A stretch of 64,000 nucleotides of DNA from Micromonospora noduli (GCF_003264365.1 NZ_PYAK01000010.1:1-64000), one strand, 5' to 3'; positions 1 through 9,235 are shown, numbered from the stretch's first letter. The notes: generated by a model from the sequence alone, not told the origin. Numbers and translations: made by a program.

Positions 1-133
1 GGGTGTCGCGGATGTTCCACGAGTCCGGCCCGCCGGCCACCATCGCCCGGTAGTACCGCTCGGCGCCGGCCACCACCGCCGCGTTCTGCCAGGCCGAGAA
101 GCGGTCCGGCCCGTCGGAGAGGGCGTGTTCGCG
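1..133 (-). pseudogene. erythromycin esterase family remnant, 5' truncated, runs off left edge
   Basis: Read on the minus strand from about 133 to 1, the frame gives REHALSDGPDRFSAWQNAAV followed by the AERYYRAM and SWNIRDT motifs, typical of the erythromycin esterase (Ere, PF05139) family just past its middle. The roughly 250 N-terminal residues expected for this family, with most of the active site, should lie at higher coordinates. That DNA holds only a 14-bp tandem repeat and then another gene. Reading upstream, the frame crosses the repeat without any ATG, GTG or TTG and meets an in-frame stop at 278-280. I therefore call it a truncated relic. The continuation beyond base 1 is not visible, and an assembly misjoin at the repeat is the main alternative. 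Confidence 0.6.
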
Positions 134-173
134 GGCCGGGCAGGCGGGCGGACGGGCCGGGCAGGTGGGCCGG

Positions 174-272
174 GCTGAGCGGCGCAGGCTGAGCGGCGCA
201 GGGCTGAGCGGCGCAGGCTGAGCGGCGCAGGCTGAGCGGCGCAGGCTGAGCGGCGCAGGCTGAGCGGCGCAG
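174..272. repeat. tandem array, seven copies of a 14-bp unit
   Basis: Seven copies of GCTGAGCGGCGCAG stand head to tail: 174-187, 188-201, 203-216, 217-230, 231-244, 245-258 and 259-272. All are identical, with one extra G between copies two and three. The unit is not a multiple of three and the array abuts the truncated esterase relic, so it is unlikely to be coding. Exact identity suggests recent slippage expansion. Confidence 0.9.
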
Positions 273-305
273 GCGGGTCAGGCTGGAGAACGGGTCGGGC
301 TTCTA

Positions 306-533
306 CTACTCGGGGTCGCGGTCGATCAGAGGGTTGCTCTGCACCCAGTCTGCCGTCTCGTCGTATTTGCGCGCTATGTACTCCTCCAGTCGAGCGCGCT
401 CGACGCGCCACTGGCCGCGTCCGCCGATCTTGATCGCCGGTAGTTCGCCGCTGCGCACCATGTGGTAGACCTGCGAGTCCGACACGTTGAGCTCGGCGGC
501 CACGTCGGAGAGCAGCAGGAACCTCGGCTCCAC
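306..533 (-). CDS. small helix-turn-helix (excisionase/MerR-like) DNA-binding protein
   Basis: A 75-residue protein made almost entirely of one winged HTH domain. Residues 6-32 ([20 protein letters not shown]) form the helix-turn-helix. The [20 protein letters not shown] segment is the wing and following helix typical of the excisionase-type HTH_17/BldC-like family. The acidic C-terminal tail (DRDPE) is unremarkable. Such proteins bind DNA as small regulators or phage excisionases; no integrase or attachment site is visible here, so a regulator is more likely. It is divergent from the DUF6912 gene across about 215 bases. Target and function are unknown. Confidence 0.75.
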   Translation of the reverse strand: MEPRFLLLSDVAAELNVSDSQVYHMVRSGELPAIKIGGRGQWRVERARLEEYIARKYDETADWVQSNPLIDRDPE

Positions 534-748
534 AGAAACTCCCGGGGTTGATGTCGTTTGGCTCAGTTTGCCACCGACAGCCCCCGCCGCCCAGCACCGG
601 ACCAGGTCGGTGGCGAACCAACCACGCGGGACACACCGGCTGGGAACTTCCTCCGGCCGGAGGCGGGGTGTATGACGGTCACGGCGTGCGGCATGATCTG
701 CGCCCGTGCCGGCGGCCGCCGGTGGAGGACGACGCGGGGAGACGACCG

Positions 749-1258
749 GTGACCGACGAGCTTGTCCGGGTGTACGTGCCGGCGACCGTACCGATGCTGG
801 CCCGGCTGCGTGCGGAGGGGCTGGACGTCGACCAGGCGCACGCCGTCACTCCGGCGCTGCGCGAGTGGTACGCCGAGGGTGACGAGGAGGAGTTGGAGTA
901 CGTCGCCTTCACCCGGGCTGCCCAGGACGCCCTGCACCTGCTCCGGGCCGATCCGAGCGCTCCCCGCCGTCGCGTCGTCATCTCGGTCGACCTGCCGTCG
1001 GCAGTGATCGGGCGTGGCGACGGTGAGCTGGGCTCCAGCACTGTGACGTTGACCGACGCCGTGCCGGTGGGAGCCGTCGCGGCCATCCACGTGGACGGCA
1101 CGGACGCGGCCGAGGAGGTCGGCGCGGCGGCCGACGTGGTGGCAGAGGCGGCGGCTGGTGACCCGGACGCCCAGTTCACCGTCGACGGCGCCGAGGATCA
1201 CGAGCTGGAGTGGTACGACGTGACGGAGATGGACCAGCTGCTGAGCGCGACCGACTGA
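749..1258 (+). CDS. DUF6912 family protein
   Basis: A 169-residue acidic protein beginning [18 protein letters not shown]. The GTG at 749 is chosen because a GGGGAG ribosome site lies eight bases upstream and the conserved domain starts at once; the open frame extends further upstream but with non-conserved sequence. The pattern VRVYVPAT...[25 protein letters not shown]...[13 protein letters not shown] is that of actinobacterial DUF6912. No catalytic motif, signal peptide or membrane segment is seen, so it is probably cytoplasmic. It faces the membrane-protein gene ending at 1388; the 129 bases between hold only GC-rich imperfect repeats of CGCCCGCCTGCGCCG. Function unknown; the family name is from memory of the pattern. 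Confidence 0.75.
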   Translation: MTDELVRVYVPATVPMLARLRAEGLDVDQAHAVTPALREWYAEGDEEELEYVAFTRAAQDALHLLRADPSAPRRRVVISVDLPSAVIGRGDGELGSSTVTLTDAVPVGAVAAIHVDGTDAAEEVGAAADVVAEAAAGDPDAQFTVDGAEDHELEWYDVTEMDQLLSATD

Positions 1259-1387
1259 GCCGGGCAGCGCCCCGACACCAGCCGGACACCGGGTTCGCCC
1301 GCCTGCGCCGAACGCGGCCCCGGCCGCCGCACCGGGCACGCCCGCCTGCGCCGGCCACCTGCGCCGAACGCCGGCCCCGGTGAGGCA

Positions 1388-2515
1388 TCAGCGAGCGGGG
1401 TCCGCCTTCGCCGGGTCCGCTTCGGACGTCTCAGCTGCGTCGAACGTCTCGGCCGGGTCCGCGTCGAACGCCTTGGCGTAGCCCGGCTTGTCGTCCGCCG
1501 GGTCGACCTGGTCCGCGACGGGGTTCGGGCCGTGGGCCGGTTCGTCGTCGTCGCTGGGGGCCGGGCTGAGCGTGCGGCCGAACGCGATGAGCGCGGTCAG
1601 CGCCCCCACGAAGAGCACCCAGATGCCGTTGTCCACCCGGGAGGTGCCCAGCGAGGTCTGCGCCACCGCGTCCGCCTCACTGAGCGCGCTGGCAAGGTCG
1701 AGCAGCGACCGGCCGCCAACCCTGATGATCACCTCGGCGAGCAGCAGGAGGAGCCCCGGCCCGGCGCCGGCGAGCAGGTACGCCGGCCAGCGCAGCGCCG
1801 GGGCCTCAGGATCGCGGCGGACGGCTCGACGCCGTGCCCAGGTCAGGTAGCCGAAGGCCAGAAGCCCGGCGAGCAGCCCGGCGACGAGCGATTCGGTACG
1901 GGACACCCACTTGGCTGCGTTGATCAACGATTCCTGGCTGTCGCCGGAGCCGAAGAGGTCGAACAGCGGGTCCCGGGCGCGGCTGAACGCGACAACGAAG
2001 ATCAACGTGCCCAGCGCGGCGGTGACCACGGCACCGACCGCCGGGGCGGTCCGCGCGCCGGCCAGCGCGCCCCCGATGATCGCCGCGGCCGCCGTGGTGC
2101 CGGCGATCACGTTGGTGGTGGACGTGTCGAAGTAGGTGAGGTTGATGGCCACGGCGGCAGCGAGCCCGACCAGCATTCCGCCGCCGATCGCCCCGGCGAA
2201 GCGCAGGGTGGCCCAGTCGCCGTACCGGCGGGCCAGCAGGTTGCCACCGGCCAGCGCGACGGCCGCCCCGGCCACCAGCGCGGCCGAGATCACGCCGGGC
2301 AGGGCGAACGCGGAGAGGCTGATCGCGGTGACCCCGGCCGCGGCCGAGGTGATGGCCTCCCGGGTGGACCAGAGCATGGCGGCCAGCCAACCGAGCGCCA
2401 GTAGCGCGAGCACTGCGGCGCCGCGCGCGGGCAGCGGACGACTGCCGGCGCTGGCCGCGTCGACCGCCGGCTCGTCCGACTCAGCGGCCGGGACGCGGCC
2501 GGGCTGCTTGGTCAT
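1388..2515 (-). CDS. multi-spanning membrane protein of unknown function
   Basis: A 375-residue protein with a cytoplasmic N-terminal tail of about 30 residues, eight or more hydrophobic segments (for example GAAVLALLALGWLAAMLW and GPGLLLLLAEVIIRVGG) and an acidic C-terminal tail of about 60 residues rich in ADP/EAD repeats. The ATG at 2515 is preceded by a GGGGAG ribosome site. An in-frame ATG nine codons earlier lacks one. I recognise no transporter signature. The acidic disordered tail is cytoplasmic if the even-helix topology is right. It diverges from pruA, with about 290 bases between them. Confidence 0.7.
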   Translation of the reverse strand: MTKQPGRVPAAESDEPAVDAASAGSRPLPARGAAVLALLALGWLAAMLWSTREAITSAAAGVTAISLSAFALPGVISAALVAGAAVALAGGNLLARRYGDWATLRFAGAIGGGMLVGLAAAVAINLTYFDTSTTNVIAGTTAAAAIIGGALAGARTAPAVGAVVTAALGTLIFVVAFSRARDPLFDLFGSGDSQESLINAAKWVSRTESLVAGLLAGLLAFGYLTWARRRAVRRDPEAPALRWPAYLLAGAGPGLLLLLAEVIIRVGGRSLLDLASALSEADAVAQTSLGTSRVDNGIWVLFVGALTALIAFGRTLSPAPSDDDEPAHGPNPVADQVDPADDKPGYAKAFDADPAETFDAAETSEADPAKADPAR

Positions 2516-2806
2516 CGTCTCCCCTTCGAGGCGGCAGGTCACCGACCATTCAGGGTACGCGGGCCCGCTGGGCTGCCTGTCGCCCCGGGACAGCGGGACG
2601 GATCGAGACCGGTCGGTAAGGGGAGGAAGGGTAGGCCGGTCCTTGGCGCGGGGCGGTGGCGGAGGTGGGTCGCGCGGCCCGTCGTGGGAGAATCAGGGGA
2701 GGTCCCGCCGCTGCCCGGCCTCCGGTGCGGCGTCCGGTGTCCGGCCATCCGGTCGGTGCCCGCGGGTCCGGTTTCGCCACTGCTGTCGAGATCGCCAGGA
2801 GCCTTG

Positions 2807-4435
2807 ATGGATGCCGTGTTCTCCGTTCCCGAGCCGCGCAACGAGCCGGTTCGCAACTACGAGCCGGGCAGCCCCGACCGGGACCGGCTCCAGCGGCGGC
2901 TGACCGAGCTCGCCGCCGAGCGCATCGACCTGCCGATGACCATCGGCGGTGAGCAGCGGATGGCCGGCGGTGACCCGATCAACGTGGTGCAGCCGCACAA
3001 GCACGCCCACGTGCTGGGGGTGACCGCGCACGCCACCCACGACGACGCGCGCGCCGCGACCAAGGCGGCCAAGGACGCCGCGCCGATGTGGCGGGCGCTG
3101 CCCTTCGAGGAGCGCGCCGCGATCTTCCTGCGCGCCGCCGAACTGCTCGCCGGTCCCTGGCGGGACACGCTCAACGCCGCCACCATGCTCGGTCAGTCGA
3201 AGACCGCGATCCAGGCGGAGATCGACGCGGCGTGCGAGTTCATCGACTTCCTGCGGTTCAACGTGCACTTCGCGCGTCGCCTGCTCGAGGAGCAGCCGGC
3301 GTCCTCGCCCGGCGTCTGGAACCGCTTCGACCACCGCCCGCTGGAGGGCTTCGTCTACGCGGTCACCCCGTTCAACTTCACCGCCATCGCCGGCAACCTG
3401 CCGTCGGCGCCTGCCCTGCTGGGCAACACGGTGGTCTGGAAGCCGGGCCCGACCCAGCAGTTCGCCGCGCACTTCACCATGCGGCTGTTCGAGGCCGCCG
3501 GCCTGCCGCCCGGCGTGATCAACATGGTCACCGGCCGGGGCGAGGAGGTCTCCGACGTCGTGCTCGCCGACCCGGATCTGGCCGGCATCCACTTCACCGG
3601 TTCGACGAAGGTCTTCCAGCAGTTGTGGCGGACCGTGGGCGACAACATCTCCCGTTACCGGGGCTACCCGCGCCTGGTTGGCGAGACCGGCGGCAAGGAC
3701 TTCGTCGTCGCGCACACCAGCGCCGACGTGGACGCGCTGCACACCGCGCTGATCCGTGGCGCGTACGAGTACCAGGGCCAGAAGTGCTCGGCGGCCTCGC
3801 GGGCGTACGTGCCGCGCTCGATCTGGGAGGGTGGGCTGCGGGACCGGCTGGCCGCCACCACCGACTCGCTGACCTACGGTGACGTGGCCGACTTCGGCAA
3901 CTTCGGCGGTGCGGTGATCGACGACAAGGCGTTCTCCCGGCACACCGCTGCCCTGGAGCTGATCGCCGGTGACGACAGCTGCCGGGTGCTGGCCGGTGGC
4001 ACCGCCGATGACTCGGTCGGCTACTTCGTGCGACCGACGCTCTTCGAGTGCGGCGACGCCGCTCACGAGACCTTCACCACCGAGTACTTCGGGCCGATCC
4101 TGGGCGTGCACGTGTTCGACGACGCCCGGTTCGACGAGGTGGTCGCGCAGGCGGAGTCGATCGCCCCGTACGCGCTGACCGGCTCGGTGTTCGCCACGGA
4201 CCGTCGGGTCGTCGAGTCGGTCGGCGAGCGCATGCGGTACGCGGCCGGCAACTTCTACATCAACGACAAGCCGACCGGCGCGGTGGTCGGGCAGCAGCCC
4301 TTCGGTGGCGCCCGCGCCAGCGGCACCAACGACAAGGCCGGCTCCTGGCTGAACCTGGTCCGTTGGATCTCCCCGCGGACGATCAAGGAGACCTTCGTGC
4401 CGCCGACCGACCACACGTACCCCCACATGGGCTGA
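2807..4435 (+). CDS. pruA: L-glutamate gamma-semialdehyde (1-pyrroline-5-carboxylate) dehydrogenase
   Basis: A 542-residue aldehyde dehydrogenase that oxidises glutamate semialdehyde, the product of proline dehydrogenase, to glutamate with NAD+. The signatures are all present: FNFTAIAGNLP with the cofactor site, HFTGSTKVF, GETGGKD with the general-base Glu near residue 293, and GQKCSAASR with the catalytic Cys near 327. The length fits the stand-alone PruA family, not the fused PutA. The ATG at 2807 follows AGGAG by five bases; an open extension upstream is non-conserved. No proline dehydrogenase gene adjoins it, so the first step must be encoded elsewhere. A GC-rich hairpin follows the stop. 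Confidence 0.95.
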   Translation: MDAVFSVPEPRNEPVRNYEPGSPDRDRLQRRLTELAAERIDLPMTIGGEQRMAGGDPINVVQPHKHAHVLGVTAHATHDDARAATKAAKDAAPMWRALPFEERAAIFLRAAELLAGPWRDTLNAATMLGQSKTAIQAEIDAACEFIDFLRFNVHFARRLLEEQPASSPGVWNRFDHRPLEGFVYAVTPFNFTAIAGNLPSAPALLGNTVVWKPGPTQQFAAHFTMRLFEAAGLPPGVINMVTGRGEEVSDVVLADPDLAGIHFTGSTKVFQQLWRTVGDNISRYRGYPRLVGETGGKDFVVAHTSADVDALHTALIRGAYEYQGQKCSAASRAYVPRSIWEGGLRDRLAATTDSLTYGDVADFGNFGGAVIDDKAFSRHTAALELIAGDDSCRVLAGGTADDSVGYFVRPTLFECGDAAHETFTTEYFGPILGVHVFDDARFDEVVAQAESIAPYALTGSVFATDRRVVESVGERMRYAAGNFYINDKPTGAVVGQQPFGGARASGTNDKAGSWLNLVRWISPRTIKETFVPPTDHTYPHMG

Positions 4436-4446
4436 CCGGCGATGAC

Positions 4447-4479
4447 CCGCCGGCGGCGCGCGTGCGACGCCGCCGGCGG
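4447..4479 (+). terminator. hairpin after pruA
   Basis: A 12-bp perfect inverted repeat, CCGCCGGCGGCG (4447-4458) and CGCCGCCGGCGG (4468-4479), stands 11 bases after the pruA stop. There is no T-tract, so it could act as a GC-only terminator or an mRNA 3'-end stabiliser. Confidence 0.6.
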
Positions 4480-4613
4480 ACGCCCGGAATGTGGCAATCC
4501 ATCGATAGTCCTCAACGGACAGTCTGCCGCCGACAGTGCACTTAGGAAGTCCTGTTGGGTGGCAAACCGGCAAATCCTGGACGCCGGGTGCGCAAAGTGG
4601 CAGCGTAGTGGGC

Positions 4614-5129
4614 ATGGCGGATTCCGGAGTCAACCCTACGGCGGCGGCCCTGCTCGGCCTCCTCCACGAGGGCCCGATGACAGGCGGTCAGTTGATGGCC
4701 GCCGCTGAGCGCCGTCTGGCGCCGTACTGGTCGATGACCCGCAGTCAGGTGTACCGCGAGTTGCCGGTGCTGGCTGAGCGGGGTTTCGTGCGGCTCGGCA
4801 AGCCGGGCCCGCGGATGAGCCAGCCCTACGCACTTACCGCCAGCGGAAAACGGACGTTTTCCCGCTGGCTCGCGGAGAACCCGGGGCGGGACACCATCCG
4901 CAACCCGATAGCTCTCCGGATGGCTTTCGGCAACCTGCACTCCGCCAGCCAGCTGAAGGGCCTGTACGCCTCGGCCAACGAATACCACACCGAGGCCCTT
5001 GCCCAGGTCCGGGAGCAGGTGAAGAACGCCAAACGGGACGGCGAGACGTACGACGCCAGCGCGCTGGAGTTCGCCGTCGCCTACCACCGGGCGGCCCTGT
5101 CGTGGTTGAAGTCCGCCCCCGTCGGGTGA
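4614..5129 (+). CDS. PadR family transcriptional regulator
   Basis: A 171-residue cytoplasmic regulator. The N-terminal 85 residues form the PadR winged HTH: ALLGLLHEGPMTGGQLM, then YWSMTRSQVYRELPVLAERG and a wing ending PYALTASGKRTF. The C-terminal part is helical and dimerising (LYASANEYHTEALAQVREQV), as in PadR subfamily members. The start ATG at 4614 has no clear ribosome site; TAGTG at 4606-4610 just upstream may mean a leaderless mRNA. It lies between pruA and prfB on the same strand but with its own spacing, so a local operon is not proven. Ligand unknown. Confidence 0.88.
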   Translation: MADSGVNPTAAALLGLLHEGPMTGGQLMAAAERRLAPYWSMTRSQVYRELPVLAERGFVRLGKPGPRMSQPYALTASGKRTFSRWLAENPGRDTIRNPIALRMAFGNLHSASQLKGLYASANEYHTEALAQVREQVKNAKRDGETYDASALEFAVAYHRAALSWLKSAPVG

Positions 5130-5179
5130 CGGTCAGCGGGTTCGCGCATAGGGAACGAGCTGCTCCGCTCCCGGCACAG

Positions 5180-5185
5180 TACGCT
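5180..5185 (+). promoter_or_regulatory. -10 box of prfB
   Basis: TACGCT ends eight bases before the prfB GTG at 5194, the spacing expected when transcription begins at or next to the start codon. No ribosome site is present and no good -35 is visible. Confidence 0.5.
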
Positions 5186-5193
5186 TGTCTGTC

Positions 5194-6315
5194 GTGACCG
5201 CTGCCGATTACGCCGAACAGCTCAAGGAACTCGACGCGACCCTGCGAAACATCGAGGCCGTCCTCAACCTCGACCGGCTCCACGAGGACAAGGCCCGCCT
5301 GGAGCAGGAGGCCTCCGCCCCCGACCTGTGGGACGACCAGGCCAAGGCCCAGCAGGTGACCTCGCAGCTGTCGTACGTCAACGGCGAGATCAGCAAGCTG
5401 GGCAGCCTGCGTTCCGGGCTCGACGACGCCCAGGTGCTGCTGGAGCTGGCCGAGGCCGAGGCCGACCCGGGTGTGCTGACCGAGGTCGAGTCGGAGATCA
5501 CCGGGCTGACCAAGGCCATCCAGGAGATGGAGGTCCGCACCCTGCTCTCCGGCGAGTACGACTCCCGGGAGGCGCTGGTCGCCATCCGGGCCGGCGCGGG
5601 TGGCGTGGACGCCGCGGACTTCGCCGAGATGCTGCTGCGGATGTACCTGCGCTGGGCGGAGCGGCACGGCTACCCGACCGAGGTCTACGAGACCTCGTAC
5701 GCCGAGGAGGCGGGCCTGAAGTCGGCCACCTTCGCGGTCAAGGTGCCGTACGCGTACGGCACGCTCAGCGTCGAGTCGGGCACGCACCGGTTGGTCCGGA
5801 TCAGCCCGTTCGACAACCAGGGTCGTCGGCAGACCAGCTTCGCGGGTGTGGAGGTTCTGCCGGTCACCGAGCAGACCGACCACATCGACATCCCGGAGAA
5901 CGAGGTTCGGGTCGACGTCTACCGCTCCTCGGGGCCGGGTGGGCAGAGCGTCAACACCACAGACTCGGCGGTGCGCCTGACGCACATCCCGACCGGCATC
6001 GTGGTGACCTGCCAGAACGAGAAGTCCCAGTTGCAGAACAAGGCCTCCGCGCTGCGGGTGCTCCAGGCCCGGCTCCTGGAGCGCAAGCGCCAGGAGGAGG
6101 AAGAGAAGATGGCCGGCCTCAAGAGCGGCGGCACGAGCTCGTGGGGCGACCAGATGCGCTCCTACGTCCTGCACCCGTATCAGATGGTGAAGGATCTCCG
6201 AACCGAGCAGGAGACCGGCAATCCGAGCGGGGTCTTCGACGGCGACCTCGACGATTTCATCGAGGCCGGCATCCGTTGGCGCAAGCAGCGTCAGCTCGCT
6301 GGCGACGGTGCGTGA
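5194..6315 (+). CDS. prfB: peptide chain release factor 2
   Basis: A 373-residue class I release factor that reads UGA and UAA and triggers peptide release on the ribosome. The RF2 anticodon-like tripeptide SPF is in [16 protein letters not shown], and the catalytic GGQ is in [17 protein letters not shown]. The N-terminal helical domain (about residues 1-110) and the C-terminal basic tail are full length. The frame is uninterrupted, so the programmed frameshift of many bacterial prfB genes is absent here. The GTG at 5194 is chosen over TTG at 5185 because of the -10 box and because the conserved [18 protein letters not shown] starts there. ftsE follows on the same strand, a typical actinobacterial order. 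Confidence 0.97.
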   Translation: MTAADYAEQLKELDATLRNIEAVLNLDRLHEDKARLEQEASAPDLWDDQAKAQQVTSQLSYVNGEISKLGSLRSGLDDAQVLLELAEAEADPGVLTEVESEITGLTKAIQEMEVRTLLSGEYDSREALVAIRAGAGGVDAADFAEMLLRMYLRWAERHGYPTEVYETSYAEEAGLKSATFAVKVPYAYGTLSVESGTHRLVRISPFDNQGRRQTSFAGVEVLPVTEQTDHIDIPENEVRVDVYRSSGPGGQSVNTTDSAVRLTHIPTGIVVTCQNEKSQLQNKASALRVLQARLLERKRQEEEEKMAGLKSGGTSSWGDQMRSYVLHPYQMVKDLRTEQETGNPSGVFDGDLDDFIEAGIRWRKQRQLAGDGA

Positions 6316-6397
6316 CGGCGCGCGGGCGGAGCGCGTCATCGATCTCCAGGTAGAAGCCTGATTCGACGACTCGTGCCGGATCGGCGGGGCGTGGGGC

Positions 6398-6425
6398 TTG
6401 GCTCAGTTGTTACACCGCGTAGACT
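6398..6425 (+). promoter_or_regulatory. promoter of ftsE
   Basis: TTGGCT (6398-6403) and TAGACT (6420-6425) are separated by 16 bases and end eight bases before the ftsE GTG at 6434. This indicates a sigma-70-type promoter giving a leaderless transcript. Confidence 0.6.
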
Positions 6426-6433
6426 CACCACCC

Positions 6434-7114
6434 GTGATTCAGCTTGAGCAAGTGACGAAGACGTACCCGAAGGCGTCCCGGCCTTCGCTCGACAACGTGT
6501 CCGTCTCGATCGAGAAGGGCGAGTTCGTCTTCTTCATCGGTCCATCCGGCTCCGGCAAGTCCACGATCATCAAAATGCTGCTGCACGAGGTGGCCCCCAA
6601 CAAGGGGCGCGTCGTCGTCAACGGCAAGGACGTCACGTCGATGCGTTCCTGGAAGCGACCTCACTTCCGGCGCTCGATCGGCTGCGTCTTCCAGGACTTC
6701 CGGCTGCTGCCCAACCGCACCGCCTACGAGAACGTGGCGTTCGCCCTCGAGGTGATCGGCAAGACGAAGGCGGTTGCCCGCCGGGTCGTGCCGGAGGTGC
6801 TGGAGCTGGTCGGGCTCGGTGGCAAGGAGCACCGCTACCCGCACGAGCTCTCCGGTGGTGAGCAGCAGCGGGTCGCCGTCGCCCGGGCGTTCGTGAACCG
6901 TCCGCTGATCCTGCTGGCGGACGAGCCCACCGGAAACCTGGACCCGGACACCTCGATTGAGATCATGCGCCTGCTGGACCGGATCAATCGCACCGGCACG
7001 ACCGTCGTGATGGTCACCCACGACTCCAACATCGTGAACCAGATGCGCCGCCGCGTCGTTGAGATTGAGAGCGGTCGCATCGTGCGTGACCAGGCCCGCG
7101 GCGTCTACGGGTGA
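6434..7114 (+). CDS. ftsE: cell-division ATP-binding protein FtsE
   Basis: A 226-residue ABC ATPase that pairs with FtsX at the division site and couples ATP hydrolysis to activation of peptidoglycan hydrolases. Walker A is GPSGSGKS (residues 36-43), the Q-loop is in VFQDFRLL, the signature is [14 protein letters not shown], and Walker B is [13 protein letters not shown] followed by the switch His in MVTHD. The GTG at 6434 is chosen because it directly follows a promoter with leaderless spacing and begins the conserved [13 protein letters not shown]. ftsX follows after 67 bases with its own ribosome site. Confidence 0.96.
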   Translation: MIQLEQVTKTYPKASRPSLDNVSVSIEKGEFVFFIGPSGSGKSTIIKMLLHEVAPNKGRVVVNGKDVTSMRSWKRPHFRRSIGCVFQDFRLLPNRTAYENVAFALEVIGKTKAVARRVVPEVLELVGLGGKEHRYPHELSGGEQQRVAVARAFVNRPLILLADEPTGNLDPDTSIEIMRLLDRINRTGTTVVMVTHDSNIVNQMRRRVVEIESGRIVRDQARGVYG

Positions 7115-7181
7115 GCCGGCGCTCCACCCCTGCGCAGCCTGACGACGAACACCTCATGCCGGAGACCCGGAGGAAATCCCG

Positions 7182-8057
7182 ATGCGCGTGAAATACGTCC
7201 TGTCCGAGGTACTGGTCGGACTGTGGCGCAACGTGACCATGTCCATCGCGATGATCATCACGATGGCGGTCTCGCTGACCATGCTCGGCGCCAGCGGTCT
7301 CATGTACCGCCAGGTCGACGACATGAAGGACCTCTACTACAAGAACATCCAGGTCTCGATCTTCATGGAGCAGGAGGTTAGCGAGCAGCAGCGCACCGAC
7401 CTGCAGACCAAGCTCGACGGCGACCCCCTGGTCAAGGAGGTCATCTACGTCGACAAGGCCCAGGCGTACGAGCGCTTCAAGTCGATGTACCAGGACGCGC
7501 CGGACCTGGTGAACGCGGTCAAGCCGGACCAGCTGCCCGAGTCGTTCCGGCTCACACTGAACAACCCGGAGCAGTACAAGAACGTCTACGACCAGTACAA
7601 GGACACTGAGGGTGTCGAGGAGATCGTCGACCAGAGTCGACTGCTCGACAAGATCTTCAACATCCTCACCGCGATCCAGAACATCGCTCTGGCCGCCGCC
7701 ATCGTGATGGCGGTCGCCGCCCTGCTGCTGGTCGCGAACACCATTCAGGTGGCCGCGTACAGCAAGCGGCGTGAGGTTGCGGTCATGAAGCTGGTCGGCG
7801 CGTCCAACTGGTTCATCCAGGCGCCGTTCGTGCTGGAGGCCGTGGTGGCCGGCCTGATCGGTTCACTGCTCGGTCTGGTGGCCCTGGTCGCGGCGAAGTA
7901 TCTGCTCTTCGACGGGTCGTTGAGCGCGTTGCAGGGTCTGCTCTCGCCGATCACCTGGGGCGACATCCTGTTCATCTTCCCGCTGATGGCCGGCGTCGGT
8001 GGTCTGGTCAGCGCGGGCACCGCCTGGATCACCCTGCGCTTCTACCTGCGGGTCTAG
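7182..8057 (+). CDS. ftsX: cell-division permease-like protein FtsX
   Basis: A 291-residue inner-membrane partner of FtsE. The topology matches FtsX: a short cytoplasmic N-terminus, TM1 (about 20-43), an extracytoplasmic loop of roughly 120 residues (VDDMKDLYYKNIQVSIFMEQ onward) that contacts cell-wall hydrolases, then three C-terminal TM segments. The cytoplasmic YSKRREVAVMKLVGASNWFI motif is typical of the family's coupling region. ATG 7182 follows GGAGGAAA by about six bases. A strong terminator closes the ftsEX unit. Confidence 0.96.
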   Translation: MRVKYVLSEVLVGLWRNVTMSIAMIITMAVSLTMLGASGLMYRQVDDMKDLYYKNIQVSIFMEQEVSEQQRTDLQTKLDGDPLVKEVIYVDKAQAYERFKSMYQDAPDLVNAVKPDQLPESFRLTLNNPEQYKNVYDQYKDTEGVEEIVDQSRLLDKIFNILTAIQNIALAAAIVMAVAALLLVANTIQVAAYSKRREVAVMKLVGASNWFIQAPFVLEAVVAGLIGSLLGLVALVAAKYLLFDGSLSALQGLLSPITWGDILFIFPLMAGVGGLVSAGTAWITLRFYLRV

Positions 8058-8088
8058 GCACCGTACGGGTCGTCCCGTCGTCTCCCGA

Positions 8089-8129
8089 GGACCCTCCCGC
8101 AGCCGGAAATAAACGGCGCGGGAGGGTCC
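8089..8129 (+). terminator. intrinsic terminator after ftsX
   Basis: GGACCCTCCCGC (8089-8100) pairs perfectly with GCGGGAGGGTCC (8118-8129). The stem is extended inward by GCCG/CGGC, with an AT-rich loop. Only a weak T-run follows (TTGTGATT). Confidence 0.8.
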
Positions 8130-8206
8130 TTGTGATTCGGGTAGCATGATCGGTTGTCCGGCCGGGGTGAGCCCGGCCGCGGACGCCAGGAGAGGGGGTG
8201 GCACCG

Positions 8207-8686
8207 ATGCCACGGGAAAAGGGGCGCAAGGTGGTCGCCTCCAACAAGAAGGCGCGCCACGACTATGCCGTCCTCGACACGTACGAGGCGGGCATGGCGT
8301 TGACCGGCACCGAGGTGAAGTCGCTGCGGGCCGGGCGAGCGTCGCTTGTCGACGCGTTCGCGCAGGAACGTGACGGCGAGCTCTATCTGCACTCGATGCA
8401 CATCCCGGAGTACACCCAGGGCACCTGGACCAACCATGAGCCCCGGCGTACCCGCAAGCTGCTGCTCAACCGGGCCGAGATCGACAAGCTCCTCGGCAAG
8501 ACCCGCGAGGGCGGTTACACCATCGTCCCGTTGCAGGTCTACTTCTCGGACGGCTGGGCCAAGGTCGAGATCGCCCTGGCCAAGGGCAAGAAGTCGTACG
8601 ACAAGCGTCAGGACCTCGCCAAGCGGGACGCGGACCGGGAGATCGCCCGGGTGTCCGGTCGGCGCGGCAAGGGAATGGACGACTAA
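8207..8686 (+). CDS. smpB: SsrA-binding protein SmpB
   Basis: A 159-residue RNA-binding protein that delivers tmRNA to stalled ribosomes. The OB-fold family motifs are present: [34 protein letters not shown], and the C-terminal basic tail [20 protein letters not shown]. The ATG at 8207 gives the usual MPREKGRK start. A GTG at 8198 (MAPMPREK) sits five bases after AGGAG and is a real alternative. The tmRNA gene ssrA lies only about 100 bases downstream, so both rescue components are adjacent. Confidence 0.95.
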   Translation: MPREKGRKVVASNKKARHDYAVLDTYEAGMALTGTEVKSLRAGRASLVDAFAQERDGELYLHSMHIPEYTQGTWTNHEPRRTRKLLLNRAEIDKLLGKTREGGYTIVPLQVYFSDGWAKVEIALAKGKKSYDKRQDLAKRDADREIARVSGRRGKGMDD

Positions 8687-8790
8687 TTCATCCTGTTTGT
8701 CCGGGTCGGCGTGCCGGCCCGGGGCTCGGGATGAAACCGGTTGCGGCAGGCGTTAGTCTTGTCAGTGCCGCCACATCGGCGGCCTGTCGA

Positions 8791-9166
8791 GGGGGTGACT
8801 GGTTTCGACTTCGTACGCAGCGACAGGGGAAGCGAGCCGAGGAAGCCGACGTCGTCTCGAGAATCGGTCGTCGGAAACTTATAAGCGCCAAGCAAAATCG
8901 CGCTGACTTCGCTCTCGCCGCCTGAGGCGAGTAGCTAAGTCTGTCGGCCTGGGAACGCCTTCGTCCCAGTAGCCGGCATCAGCTAGGAGGCTGGCCAATC
9001 GGACCCGGTCGCGGGGTCCGTGCGGCGAGATTAATCAGCGACTGGGCCCGTCACACCAACTTGCTCGCGTGAGCGGTGGGGCCGAGTAGAGGCACAGCGA
9101 GCTGCGCTCGGAGAAGCCCTGACAAACCGGCGAAGGACCCGGGTTCGATTCCCGGCACCTCCACCA
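8791..9166 (+). ncRNA. ssrA: transfer-messenger RNA (tmRNA)
   Basis: The 5' end GGGGGTGACTGGTTTCGACT and the 3' end GGTTCGATTCCCGGCACCTC plus CACCA form the tRNA-like domain. The acceptor arms GGGGGUG and CACCUCC pair with one G-U, and CCA is encoded. The tag frame starts at the resume codon GCC (8887) and encodes AKQNRADFALAA, stopping at TGA 8923-8925; the LAA end is the usual ClpXP degron. It is one-piece, not permuted. A TAGTCT box at 8754-8759 may be its -10, with the 5' end then made by RNase P. Confidence 0.97.
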
Positions 9167-9173
9167 CCTCGAA

Positions 9174-9207
9174 CGAAGCGCCCCGGCCCACCAGCCGGGG
9201 CGCTTCG
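9174..9207 (+). terminator. intrinsic terminator after ssrA
   Basis: CGAAGCGCCCCGGC (9174-9187) pairs perfectly with GCCGGGGCGCTTCG (9194-9207) around a 6-base loop, followed by TTGTT. Confidence 0.85.
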
Positions 9208-9235
9208 TTGTTCGCGGGGTCTTACGCTGCCCCCT

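Noticed and set aside
174..272. CRISPR array
   Set aside because: The units are 14 bp, contiguous and without spacers; no cas gene is present.
2693..4633. A 646-codon open frame antisense to pruA
   Set aside because: It mirrors a well-supported gene, has Arg/Gly/His-rich shadow composition and no ribosome site; high GC makes such frames common here.
5194..6315. Programmed frameshift in prfB
   Set aside because: The frame is continuous from start to stop with no in-frame TGA in the early region.
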